Source of the DNA: Ignavibacteriales bacterium
Lineage (GTDB): Bacteria > Bacteroidota > Ignavibacteria > Ignavibacteriales > Ignavibacteriaceae
Length of the DNA: 64,000 nt
Assembly: GCA_016707285.1 (NCBI GenBank)
Contig: JADJIA010000003.1
Coordinates: forward strand, 434,001-498,000
Direction: 5' to 3'
A program made the translations under genes and the position numbers. The notes under the pieces are model-generated. The model saw only the letters and a list, made by a program, of their open reading frames with translations, did no database searches and was not told the DNA's origin. Positions 6,937 to 15,267 of the stretch are shown here, piece after piece; the stretch's first letter is position 1, and every line of letters starts with the position of its first letter.

Positions 6937-8133
6937 ATGGCTTACGAGTCAATAAATTCAGGAGTAGTATCATCATCAAATATGAATTCGGCGAATTCTG
7001 TTCCTGATGTTGAAAAGATACTTTATCTGTTAAAACCATACCAGACACCACTTCTTCAATACCTTTGGTTTTCCGGCAGGAAATCAAAAGAGGTGAGAAG
7101 CCCATTCGCAAAATTCAGTTGGTTCGAGAATGAGTTATATCCTCATCAAACCACCAACAAAGCTGCAATCACAGCTTCAGGTACACCGGCGTCACTTACC
7201 CTGACCACAAGTAACTGTAACTCGTTAACGATCTTTAATGTGGATGACATTGTCCTCATCGAGGAAACCGACCAGATGGCTTATGTCAGTTCGCGCACCA
7301 CTTCACAGGTGGTCCTTTCCCACATCGACGGTGCCACAAATCTCACAAGCATCCAAAATGAGGGAATTTATCTCAAGATCATTGGAAGTCGCAATACGGA
7401 ATACTCCGGTGTCAGAACCGCAATGAGTGTAAAAGAGATTGAAAAGTTCAACTACCTGAACATCTTTTCCGAATCAGTTGCCACAACCGGAAGACACCAG
7501 GCGGGCGAAACCTACACCGATGGCGTTGATCATGCTGCGCTCGTCGCAAAGAAGATCGAGGAAATGAAACTTCAAGCCGAAAGGTATTTCCTCTTTGCTC
7601 CATCTCAGGGTTATGCCACTTCGGGTAACTATAGAACCACCTGGGGACATGGTTTTCTTGGACGCATTCAATCAAATGTAAACTCCTATTCTCCAACTCT
7701 GGACGAAGACACATTTGATGATCACCTGAAAGAAGTCTTCCAAAAAGGTTCCAACAGGAAAATTCACCTCTGTGGAAGTGGGCAGTTGATGGAGATCAAC
7801 AAGTTCATCAAAACAAGATATGAGCTGAATCCAAATCCCACGGTTTCCGTATATGGAGTAAATATCAGGGAATATCTCACTCCATTTGGAAGCATCGACC
7901 TTATTTGGAATCCAGTGATGGATGGCAAGTTCACCAATTATGGATTCACAATTGATGCCGACAAAGTGAGGCTCCGTCACATGGCAGAGGATAAAAAGGG
8001 AAGCAGGAAGTTTCGGATCGAAGAGGGTGTTGAGACTCCCGGAGTTGACGGAACAACCACAAAGATTCTTATGGACCTTGGAATTGAGATTCACAATGAA
8101 GAGTGCCACGGAATCTTAAAAATGGAAGGGTAA
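6937..8133 (+). CDS. Major capsid protein, SU10/DUF5309 type
   Basis: A 398-residue protein resembling the SU10-family (DUF5309) HK97-fold capsid proteins of tailed phages. Features I associate with that family are an N-terminal arm with D-V-E-K-I-L-Y-L-L-K-P-Y-Q-T-P-L-L-Q, a small beta insertion around residues 80-145, a long spine helix (H-A-A-L-V-A-K-K-I-E-E-M-K-L-Q-A-E-R near 208-227), the G-H-G-F-L-G-R-I turn, and a C-terminal region with I-D-L-I-W-N-P-V-M-D-G-K. It would assemble the icosahedral shell, normally with scaffold help. The frame is intact over the full expected length. No terminase or portal gene precedes it, which is the odd point of this cassette. Confidence 0.78.
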   Translation: MAYESINSGVVSSSNMNSANSVPDVEKILYLLKPYQTPLLQYLWFSGRKSKEVRSPFAKFSWFENELYPHQTTNKAAITASGTPASLTLTTSNCNSLTIFNVDDIVLIEETDQMAYVSSRTTSQVVLSHIDGATNLTSIQNEGIYLKIIGSRNTEYSGVRTAMSVKEIEKFNYLNIFSESVATTGRHQAGETYTDGVDHAALVAKKIEEMKLQAERYFLFAPSQGYATSGNYRTTWGHGFLGRIQSNVNSYSPTLDEDTFDDHLKEVFQKGSNRKIHLCGSGQLMEINKFIKTRYELNPNPTVSVYGVNIREYLTPFGSIDLIWNPVMDGKFTNYGFTIDADKVRLRHMAEDKKGSRKFRIEEGVETPGVDGTTTKILMDLGIEIHNEECHGILKMEG

Positions 8134-8141
8134 CATGGGGT

Positions 8142-8201
8142 TCCCGGCTGCAGGGGCAATTTAAGATGTCCAAAAGCAACCGGGATCTTTTATTACCGGT
8201 T
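8142..8201 (+). promoter_or_regulatory. Possible attenuator hairpins after the capsid gene
   Basis: In the 91-nt gap after the capsid stop, AACCGG (8178-8183) can pair with CCGGTT (8196-8201). The alternative pairing TCCCGG (8142-8147) with CCGGGA (8180-8185) shares bases with it, so the two stems exclude each other. There is no proper T-run. Partial termination after the abundant capsid message is a reasonable reading but is not proven by the sequence. Confidence 0.35.
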
Positions 8202-8224
8202 TTCAAAAAATAGAAAGGATAACA

Positions 8225-8446
8225 ATGAAATTTATAAGCAAATATCGAAGGTATTCAATCACAATCCACGGGAAGAAGTATGCTTTTGTTCCTGAGGAAG
8301 CAACAGGAACCTTCACCACCAACAATGAAGAAGAGATTGGTGTGTTAACATCCAGTCCGGCATTTGGAAGGGATTTTTACAAGTCTGAGGAACCGATTGG
8401 TGAGGGAACAGGGGAAGAGGCAAAACAAAAGGGGAAAAGAAAATGA
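8225..8446 (+). CDS. Small phage-cassette protein, unknown
   Basis: A 73-residue protein starting after AGAAAGGATAACA, with basic ends and an acidic middle. The N-terminus Y-R-R-Y-S-I-T-I-H-G-K-K-Y-A-F-V-P resembles the short beta-strand proteins often found between capsid and connector genes, but I do not recognise a family. Its last codons overlap the next start (ATGA at 8443-8446), so it is translationally coupled to the connector-like gene. A role in head completion is only an inference from position. Confidence 0.6.
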   Translation: MKFISKYRRYSITIHGKKYAFVPEEATGTFTTNNEEEIGVLTSSPAFGRDFYKSEEPIGEGTGEEAKQKGKRK

Positions 8447-9069
8447 CAACAGAGGAGATGATCACCCGGATAAGATCGATTCTCGATGAGAGGGAAGCCG
8501 GATTCTGGAGTGATGCCGAGGTGTTAAATGCCCTCAACGATGCCCAGGATGAGGTGGTCAACTATTGTCTGTTTGTCTTTACATCAGGGGGAGTCGATAG
8601 CAGGCTCCCTCTCCTGTTGACACCATTACAACAGGAGGTGGTTTATGAGGCTGTCACAGGGTTGTGGGTTACTCTTCCGGAGGGGTTTATGTACCCTGTC
8701 TCGGTTAAGTGTGCCATATCGGATGGGGAGGAGGAGAAACCGTGTGTGTTTAAAAGTCCCGGTGCAAATCATTTTTATGAAGAGGATAATCACTGGCTCA
8801 AACCGGGGGAGAAAAATCTTTATTGTTATATAACGGGGGGTAAACTCAATTTTAGCACTACAATAAATAACGGAACAGTTAAGATGTTGTACCTGAAAAA
8901 AGCCGACCGTATAACAAACGAAAATGACTGTTTACTCCCCGATAATGCTTCAGGGGCGATCATTGCCGCAGCGGCTTCACAGCTTCTTGAAAAAGACAAA
9001 CAATATGAAGAATCGGGAGCATTATATGCAATGTTCACCGCAAAAATTGAAAAACTGATATTACTTTAA
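8443..9069 (+). CDS. Putative head-tail connector/adaptor protein
   Basis: A 208-residue protein. The N-terminal 40 residues (M-I-T-R-I-R-S-I-L-D-E-R, F-W-S-D-A-E-V-L-N-A-L-N-D-A-Q-D-E-V) are the helical opening typical of head-tail adaptors that sit under the portal ring. The centre is beta-rich, and the C-terminus returns to helices (A-S-G-A-I-I-A-A-A-A-S-Q-L-L-E-K-D). It overlaps the preceding gene by ATGA and is followed after 12 nt by a second adaptor-like gene. With no portal gene in the window, the ring it would bind is unknown. Confidence 0.5.
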   Translation: MTTEEMITRIRSILDEREAGFWSDAEVLNALNDAQDEVVNYCLFVFTSGGVDSRLPLLLTPLQQEVVYEAVTGLWVTLPEGFMYPVSVKCAISDGEEEKPCVFKSPGANHFYEEDNHWLKPGEKNLYCYITGGKLNFSTTINNGTVKMLYLKKADRITNENDCLLPDNASGAIIAAAASQLLEKDKQYEESGALYAMFTAKIEKLILL

Positions 9070-9081
9070 AGGGAGGAATAA

Positions 9082-9807
9082 ATGCCGGCAACATTAGCTG
9101 AGATGCGTGATCAGATTGTGATTGACGCAAGTATTCAGGGGAATCCACTGTTCCCCGTAAACAGATTAAATCGAATAATTAATCTTGCTCAACGCTCCAT
9201 TCAAACCGAGTTGAACGGGCTTGGAATGAAAAAATGGGAGACAAAAACGGAATTGTCAGAAGGACTCAGAACTTCCACTTTTGTGGGTAAAAATGTAGTG
9301 GAGGTGGCGATTAATGATGCAAATTTTCCACAGATGCTCGAATCTCCCAGGTCAATTATCTTTATGGAATGTTCCGATGGAGTGGTGTTTGGACTTGCTT
9401 ATGAAGTTGATCTTGAGCGGTTCAGGGAGCAGATTGAAAACACATACCTTTCGCCATCGGTGAGTGCACCCGTATTTATCCGACTTGCAAATAAGATATT
9501 GCTTGCGCCTGAAAGCATTAATTCACTTTCGGCTTATTATTATAAAGCTGTATCCGATCTTGTGAATGACAGTGATGAAACCACGATACCATTTGAATTT
9601 GAAGAGTATGTGATCAAAAAGTCGGTGGCCGAGATTGATGGAATTCTTGGTAATCTTGACGCCAAACAGCTAAAAACAAAACAGATTCAGGCGGAGATAT
9701 CCTCGGCTTATCAAAAATTTCTTGAAAAGCAGGTGGAGAGGGGAAGGGTTTCGAAGGAGACCACAAGGGGATTGCCTGAAAATCTAAAGTATAATTTGGG
9801 TTACTGA
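9082..9807 (+). CDS. Second connector-like phage protein
   Basis: A 241-residue protein with the same general plan as its upstream neighbour: an N-terminal helical part (L-A-E-M-R-D-Q-I-V-I-D-A, then R-L-N-R-I-I-N-L-A-Q-R-S-I-Q-T-E-L), a beta middle, and a long C-terminal helix (K-Q-L-K-T-K-Q-I-Q-A-E-I-S-S-A-Y-Q-K-F-L-E-K-Q). It starts 12 nt after the previous gene behind GGGAGG and overlaps the next start as TGATG. A head-completion or stopper role is inferred from order and shape; no exact family is claimed. Confidence 0.45.
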   Translation: MPATLAEMRDQIVIDASIQGNPLFPVNRLNRIINLAQRSIQTELNGLGMKKWETKTELSEGLRTSTFVGKNVVEVAINDANFPQMLESPRSIIFMECSDGVVFGLAYEVDLERFREQIENTYLSPSVSAPVFIRLANKILLAPESINSLSAYYYKAVSDLVNDSDETTIPFEFEEYVIKKSVAEIDGILGNLDAKQLKTKQIQAEISSAYQKFLEKQVERGRVSKETTRGLPENLKYNLGY

Positions 9808-12031
9808 TGACAAATGAGATAATACATTTCAGGAAAGTTTCAGGGGTTAATGAGACGACAGACCCTGTTTATCTTGAAAACGGTGAAGTTTGTGAGCTGA
9901 TAAACTTTGTCCTGGATCAAACGGGAGCATTTGGAACACCGGTAAAAAGAGGAAGTTGGGGCACACTCGGTGCTCCGCTTCCATCCGGGAGCATTAAAGG
10001 GCTGTTGTCTGTAGTTTCTTCAAACGGGGATAATTACCTTTTAGCGATATCTGACGGGAAATTGTGGCTCTCAAAAAACGGTACGGGGGAGTGGCAAATG
10101 GTGTATGAGGGAGAGTTGTCGGGTGAAACCTTCGGCACTCTTTTCACAAATGGTGGAGCCATGGTTTATGCCGGATATAATGGTGTTTATTCCTTTCGGG
10201 GGATGAACTGGAAAACTCACAAACACTTTCCATCAAACCGCCTGTAATAAATGGCGTGGTTCCCGTTACAGCAGTTCATTCTTCCACGGGTGGAGAGATT
10301 GGAGCGGGGTGGTACAATTATGTGATAGTTTACGAAGCCGTTTCGGGAGATCATTCATCAACTTCTTTACCTTTCACGGCTTATAGAGATTTTACAACAG
10401 GTTCAACAGGATTTTCAGGGAGCACCAACAGTGTGGAAATCTCAAATATCCCCATTCCAATCGATCACAGAGTGGTGAAGAAAAAAATTTACCGGACAAG
10501 AGCAATTTTATCTTCTGATTTATCAAATTCTCCTTTCCTCTATTATGAACTTGCTATAATCGAACCGGAGACCACAACTTATACTGATACCACATCAGAT
10601 GATAATTTATCCTCTTCTTCGATGGCTCTTTTTGTGGTGGATCATGCCGGACTGTGCTATTCATTCCATAAAGGGAGATTATTTTGTTGCAACCTCAAAC
10701 TGCCTGTTGTGAACTTTCTTTCACCTCCTTATTCCAATGATGGTTTGGAAAATAAAATGTTTTCAGGAACAGGGGTGATAACAGGAGGTGAAATTGCAAA
10801 TGCATCGAGTTATAAATATCGACTGGTTTATGTGGATGAAAACGGAGTTGAGAGTGATTTTATTGAGACACCGGAGATTATAACCCCCGGTGAGGAGTGG
10901 GAGACTCTGGCTTTGATAGATCTTGAATATATCCCTTTTCTTCCTTCGTCAGAGGCGAGAAGAGTAGTGGCAAAAAGACTCTACAGAACCAAAAAGGATG
11001 GCAACATTTTTTTTCAACACCCGGTGGTTTTTGGGCACAATCAAATTTCATTCACTGATACCATTGCGGATGCAGCGCTTGATTCAACCAAAATTCATTC
11101 CACATCGACGGTGATAAAAGAATACAGATCATCAATTCTATTTTCCGAACCGGGTAAACCATTCACCTTTCTTCCCGAGAGTATCATTTCACTACTCCCC
11201 GAAGGTGGTGATGAAATAATGAATATTTTTGATGATGTTGATGGAGTGTTGATTTTTAAAAGGAGATCGATCCACAAACTTTTTACATCGGGTGATCCTG
11301 TAACATGGCGGGTTGTGACCATTGCAGAGGGTATAGGTCAGGCGCTCACCAACGGAATAATAAAATCGGACAAGGGGGTACATTTTTATTCCGGCGGCAG
11401 TATATACATCTATAATGGTGGCACAATTTCCAATACAGGAAATCCCATCAGACAGACACTTGCAAAAGTTCAAAAGCTTTTCTCTGCCGTATGGTTTTCC
11501 CAAAAAGAATGGTGCTGTTTTCCTGTTGAATTGATCGGTGGATCAAGGTTTTTGTTAATACATGATTTGAAGGTCAATTGCTGGTATAAGTTTACTCATC
11601 CCGGTCTAAGTGGTGTTTCTATACTCAAGGGAACAAATGAAAGTCTGATAAGTTTTGCCGGGGGACAAACAGTTAAATATGATGAAAAGACTTTTGGACC
11701 TGACATTCTTGGTGGGCTTGACATTGAAGTTCAGGCATCACTCGAAACGGGAAGTTACTCCAATCCAACATATTCCCTGCTCAGACTCAGAAAAATCTGG
11801 CTGTATCTGACAACCATTCAGGGAGAAGTTGAACTTTCAATTGTTACAGATGAAGGAGAGGCTTCAGCAGTTTTTACATTTGATGATGAGACTCAACGGA
11901 TTAAGGTGCTCCCGACTTCAGGTATGGAAACTCCCGTTGACTTTTGCAGGAAGTTCGCTTTTAAAGTATCGGGAGCGGGGATTAAAAAACTGGTGGGAGT
12001 TAAACTTGAATTAAGGAGGGTGAGGGAGTGA
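9807..12031 (+). pseudogene. Tail hub/DNA-stabilisation-like protein, split by a frameshift
   Basis: Two frames belong to one gene. Frame one (9807-10247) begins with an ATG overlapping the previous stop and reads through G-Y-N-G-V-Y-S-F-R-G. Frame two is open only from 10181, reads D-E-L-E-N-S-Q-T-L-S-I-K-P-P-V at 10202 onward and ends at 12031, overlapping the next start as GTGA. The switch falls at GGGGG (10198-10202), where one extra G would restore a single frame of about 741 codons. The protein is beta-rich with repeated domains (G-A-G-W-Y-N-Y-V-I-V-Y-E-A-V near 10300; S-Y-K-Y-R-L-V-Y-V-D-E-N-G near 10810). It resembles podoviral packaged-DNA stabilisation or tail-hub proteins (P22 gp10-like) in layout, which is a tentative assignment. 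Confidence 0.6.
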
Positions 12032-12324
12032 ATGGAATAGAAGAGATTCGCAACTATTTTGCACCGCTGATTTCTTCGGGGAGTTCTCTTCCGGAGACGG
12101 ACAGACTTCCTGACGGGTCATTGTTTCTTTTGAATAAAAAGGGTTTAAGCTTCCTTTATCTTTATTTATCCGGAGAAAAGAGGCTTTGTTTAACAATTCC
12201 TGCGGTGGTCTCAAAACTTCCGCTTGACGAAGGATTACCTGAACTGACAAGGGTAATCAAGGATGAAGAAGGAATTTTGGAGGAATTTATCTTAATAAAA
12301 AACAAATGGAAGAAAATAGAATAG
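12028..12324 (+). CDS. Small phage-cassette protein, unknown
   Basis: A 98-residue protein starting at GTG, whose first bases overlap the preceding stop (GTGA). It contains short beta-like stretches (G-S-L-F-L-L-N-K-K-G-L-S-F-L-Y-L-Y) and ends with an acidic helix and I-K-N-K-W-K-K. The arrangement suggests a small tail or assembly accessory, but I recognise no family. It is followed within 9 nt by a strong AGGAGG site for the next gene. Confidence 0.5.
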   Translation: MNGIEEIRNYFAPLISSGSSLPETDRLPDGSLFLLNKKGLSFLYLYLSGEKRLCLTIPAVVSKLPLDEGLPELTRVIKDEEGILEEFILIKNKWKKIE

Positions 12325-12333
12325 GAGGCAAGG

Positions 12334-13038
12334 ATGCCAAATACATTATCAGGTGGAACATATAACAACATTATGGAAGAGCTTCTGCGTTCTGCGTTTG
12401 GAAGTTTAATGCCCGGAGTTAACATAAATGGAGACTTGGGAGCATTAACTGCCAACAGGAGCATCGCAGGTGACTACGCTTCAGGGGTTTCAGGATATAA
12501 AGAGCAACTTGAGGCAGACATAAAAAATGGAAGCAAGGTACTTAATGATCAAAGGGCAATGGGGATAAGGGAAATAGATAAATCCACAAGATCTGCCCTG
12601 GAAAACATTAAAAATTCTTTGGCGGCTTCCGGCCTTTCATATTCGGGTGCAGCGGCAAATACAGTAAACCGGCTCTATGAAAATGAGACAGATGCAAAAA
12701 ACTCACTGCTTACCCAGATCGCTTCACTCGATGAAAAAAGCCGAAAAGAGACACTCGATACCCTTCTTGGACTTGAGGCGAACAGGGCTTCGCTTGGTGC
12801 ATCTGACAGGGAGAGTGAACGACAACTCCTTTCACTTCTTTCCGGAATGAAACTTTCAGGTGACAGGAACAGAATGCTCCAGGATGAATTGAATTTAAAA
12901 AAGCTTGCTTATGACGAGAGCAAAACGGGAGTTGGAGGAGTTCTCGGTTCAATTCTTGGCAGTCTTTTGGGCATTACAACAGGGGGAATTGCACTCGGAG
13001 CAGGCGATGAATTAAACAATCTTATTTTTGGAAAATAA
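12334..13038 (+). CDS. Coiled-coil internal/ejection-like phage protein
   Basis: A 234-residue protein, Ala/Ser/Leu/Gly-rich. Residues 45-190 form long heptad-like helices (Y-K-E-Q-L-E-A-D-I, A-L-E-N-I-K-N-S-L-A-A-S-G-L-S-Y-S-G-A-A-A). Residues about 205-225 are a glycine-rich hydrophobic stretch (V-L-G-S-I-L-G-S-L-L-G-I-T-T-G-G) that could insert into a membrane. The combination of a helical body with a glycine-rich hydrophobic end is typical of small podoviral internal-virion or ejection proteins. It would then be carried in the particle, but the assignment depends on context. The start has an excellent AGGAGG site. Confidence 0.5.
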   Translation: MPNTLSGGTYNNIMEELLRSAFGSLMPGVNINGDLGALTANRSIAGDYASGVSGYKEQLEADIKNGSKVLNDQRAMGIREIDKSTRSALENIKNSLAASGLSYSGAAANTVNRLYENETDAKNSLLTQIASLDEKSRKETLDTLLGLEANRASLGASDRESERQLLSLLSGMKLSGDRNRMLQDELNLKKLAYDESKTGVGGVLGSILGSLLGITTGGIALGAGDELNNLIFGK

Positions 13039-13052
13039 AAAAGGAGGGGGAA

Positions 13053-13355
13053 ATGGAGACTTTATTTGGTCTGATGGGAGTGTGGTATCTCGCGCTCTTT
13101 GGGGCAATAACCAGTATAATAACTGAAGCAGTTTACTTGATTGTCAGGGGTTATATTAAAAAGAGATGGTTGTTGGTAACAACTGCCGGGGTGGTGACAA
13201 TTCTCGGGAATGTTACAACAGGGAGGGTTGATACATCAATATTATCAGTTTTACTTGTCACTTCATTCAGCATCTTGTTTTATACCTACATCGGTGAATA
13301 CACTGTTAAAAAGATTTTTGACTATATAAAAGGGGAGAGGAAAATTGACATTTAA
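13053..13355 (+). CDS. Holin-like small membrane protein
   Basis: A 100-residue protein with three hydrophobic segments (about 6-30, 38-55 and 62-80) and a charged C-terminus (K-K-I-F-D-Y-I-K-G-E-R-K). It sits two genes upstream of the amidase and overlaps the start of the spanin-like gene, so it occupies the usual holin place in a lysis cassette. The hydrophobic profile supports a membrane protein; the holin role is inference. The start is behind AGGAGGGGGAAATG. Confidence 0.5.
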   Translation: METLFGLMGVWYLALFGAITSIITEAVYLIVRGYIKKRWLLVTTAGVVTILGNVTTGRVDTSILSVLLVTSFSILFYTYIGEYTVKKIFDYIKGERKIDI

Positions 13356-13890
13356 CGGTAGCAGTATGATTGTAGCCGCAGTTATTCTGATTGTTGTTGG
13401 ATTGGTTGGTGGTTATCTTTTTTTTAGGGGAGGAGGGGACAACACAAAACAGGTTTATCTGCCGGGTGCGACAATCGTTCAAAAAGACACAATCTATTCA
13501 GAAAAAACTGTTTACCATGAAAAAATTATTCCGGTTTTTACCAGGGAGATTGTTGAATTGGAAAGAGCGGATTCTTCGAAATTGGCAGTTTTAGAGAAGG
13601 AGCATGATACCATTTATGTGGCTTCGATTGATACACTGTTTTATGATTCATTACTGCATCTGAATGTGAAATATAATTCACAATTACCACTCGATCCCAA
13701 AGCATATTTTTCAATAGAGGCAAAACTTAATGAGAGGACGATCGTTCAAAAAGAGACAATATTTGTGGAAAAGGATGTGGGGATTATACACAGGTGGCTC
13801 CACTTTGGAATAGTGGCGGCAGCAGGATACGGATTAATTAATCAAAAAAGTGATATTTATATCGGATTGGGGGTAATGATAGGCTTATGA
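13345..13890 (+). CDS. Spanin-like membrane-anchored protein
   Basis: A 181-residue protein. It begins with TTG at 13345, chosen because GGGGAGAGG lies six bases before it and the alternative ATG inside has no such site. Residues 7-28 are a single membrane anchor (I-V-A-A-V-I-L-I-V-V-G-L-V-G-G-Y-L-F-F). A long periplasmic-type region follows with paired stretches I-V-Q-K-D-T-I-Y-S-E-K and I-V-Q-K-E-T-I-F-V-E-K, then a short hydrophobic C-terminus. The design is reminiscent of inner-membrane spanins, with no recognised family. It overlaps both neighbours (11 nt and ATGA), so the three lysis-type genes form one translational unit. Confidence 0.45.
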   Translation: MTFNGSSMIVAAVILIVVGLVGGYLFFRGGGDNTKQVYLPGATIVQKDTIYSEKTVYHEKIIPVFTREIVELERADSSKLAVLEKEHDTIYVASIDTLFYDSLLHLNVKYNSQLPLDPKAYFSIEAKLNERTIVQKETIFVEKDVGIIHRWLHFGIVAAAGYGLINQKSDIYIGLGVMIGL

Positions 13891-14495
13891 AAAGAAGAAT
13901 AATACACCTGAAAGAGGGGGAATTTTTGAGAGAGGTTTTTCCCAAGATGCAGATTGTTCTTCATGGAACGGCTTCTTCATCGGGAAAATATATTGGTGAC
14001 TGGTGGAATCTTCAAAAAGGAGCGATTGCCACTGCATTTGCAGTCGAAAAAAATGGTGAGTTGATAGAACTTTTCCCTGCTTGTTACTGGGCATACCACA
14101 CCGGAAACGGATCAGCTTTTGATGCAAGGAACATCGGGATTGAGATAGTTAACGAGGGGTATCTTCGTGAGAACAGGGGGAAATTCACCTGGGACAATGG
14201 CTCTAATTGGGTTGAATATAAGGGGGAAGTATTCGATTACGGGAAAGAATGGAGGGGATTTCGGTATTTTGCATCCTTCACAATGGAGCAATATGAAACA
14301 ACTGCAAAGTTATGTGCCGATCTCTGCGGATATTTTAACATCAAAAGTGAGGTGCTTGATGATTTTGAATTTTCCACTTCGTATCTTTCGTACAAGGGAA
14401 TCGTAAAACATTGTAACCTCTACTCCGGTAAGTTGGATGTGACTCCCGCATTTGATCATAAAATTTTCAGCACACTTCTCAAGAAATATCTTTAA
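13887..14495 (+). CDS. N-acetylmuramoyl-L-alanine amidase (endolysin-like)
   Basis: A 202-residue amidase_2-type enzyme that cuts the bond between N-acetylmuramic acid and L-Ala in peptidoglycan. The zinc-site motifs are visible: V-L-H-G-T-A-S-S near residue 28, A-Y-H-T-G-N-G near 70-76 and K-H-C-N-L-Y near 177 in the third metal position, with N-I-G-I-E-I-V-N near 84. There is no signal peptide, so release would need a holin, as provided two genes upstream. Its ATG overlaps the spanin-like stop (ATGA). It ends the phage-like operon; the following TIGR02757 gene starts 4 nt later but looks like a host gene. Confidence 0.85.
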   Translation: MKRRIIHLKEGEFLREVFPKMQIVLHGTASSSGKYIGDWWNLQKGAIATAFAVEKNGELIELFPACYWAYHTGNGSAFDARNIGIEIVNEGYLRENRGKFTWDNGSNWVEYKGEVFDYGKEWRGFRYFASFTMEQYETTAKLCADLCGYFNIKSEVLDDFEFSTSYLSYKGIVKHCNLYSGKLDVTPAFDHKIFSTLLKKYL

Positions 14496-14498
14496 TCA

Positions 14499-15266
14499 TT
14501 GATTGACCTAAAATCAAAACTTGAATATCATTATAAACAGTTCGGGAGGGAGCGACTCTCTCCCGATCCTTTAGAAATTCCTCACCGGTTTGAAGATGCC
14601 CGGGATATCGAAATTGCTGCGTTTTTTGCAGCAAAATTTGCTTATGGAGCCGTTTCACAGATAATCAAAAATGTGAATGAACTGCTCACCCGTCTTGATG
14701 ATCAGCCTTTTCGGGTTTTGTCTCAATCAGATGACCTTGAGGAGAGGGTTACGGGTTTTTACTACCGTTTTTATTCAACTGAAGATGTTATTTCACTTTT
14801 ATATGCAATCCGTTATTTCATCCATAAAAACGGAAGTCTGAAGGCTTTGTTCCTTGAGGGATTTAATATTAATAAATCACTCAGGGAGGGGATTCAACAT
14901 TTTAGCAACAGTTTCCTTCTGTTTGCACAAAAAGAAGGCAGGCTAACAAGAGGATTTGCCCATTTTTTCCCATTACCCGATAAAGGAAGTGCATGTAAAA
15001 GAATGAATCTTTTTTTACGATGGATGGTGCGTGAGGATGAATTGGATTTTGGTTTATGGAAGGAGATAGGGACAGAGAATTTAATAATTCCTCTTGATCT
15101 TCACATCGCCAGGATCAGCAAGGAGATTGGACTTACCATCAGAAATGACTCTTCCTGGAAAACAGCAGCGGAGATTACATCCAAATTAAGAGATTTTGAT
15201 CCCAAAGATCCTGTGAAGTACGATTTTGCTCTCTGCCACATCAGCATGAGGAAGATGGCGTTTTAG
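14499..15266 (+). CDS. TIGR02757 family protein (DUF2400)
   Basis: A 255-residue protein of the conserved TIGR02757 family, function unknown. The family signature is clear near the N-terminus: P-D-P-L-E-I-P-H-R-F-E-D-A-R-D-I-E-I-A-A-F-F-A-A (about 19-42), and later R-M-N-L-F-L-R-W-M-V-R (near 170), I-P-L-D-L-H-I-A-R-I (near 198) and P-V-K-Y-D-F-A-L near the end. The start is TTG at 14499, just behind the amidase stop; an in-frame stop lies immediately upstream, so little room exists for another start. Because this family is a widespread chromosomal gene in Bacteroidota relatives, it probably marks the right edge of the phage-like insert. Confidence 0.82.
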   Translation: MIDLKSKLEYHYKQFGRERLSPDPLEIPHRFEDARDIEIAAFFAAKFAYGAVSQIIKNVNELLTRLDDQPFRVLSQSDDLEERVTGFYYRFYSTEDVISLLYAIRYFIHKNGSLKALFLEGFNINKSLREGIQHFSNSFLLFAQKEGRLTRGFAHFFPLPDKGSACKRMNLFLRWMVREDELDFGLWKEIGTENLIIPLDLHIARISKEIGLTIRNDSSWKTAAEITSKLRDFDPKDPVKYDFALCHISMRKMAF

Positions 15267-15267
15267 T

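Noticed and set aside
7672..8109. 145-residue minus-strand frame in the capsid gene
   Set aside because: Antisense shadow of the major capsid gene, which has strong family features.
14499..15266. TIGR02757 gene as part of the phage-like cassette
   Set aside because: It is only 4 nt downstream of the amidase, but the family is a widespread chromosomal one, so I treat it as host flank.
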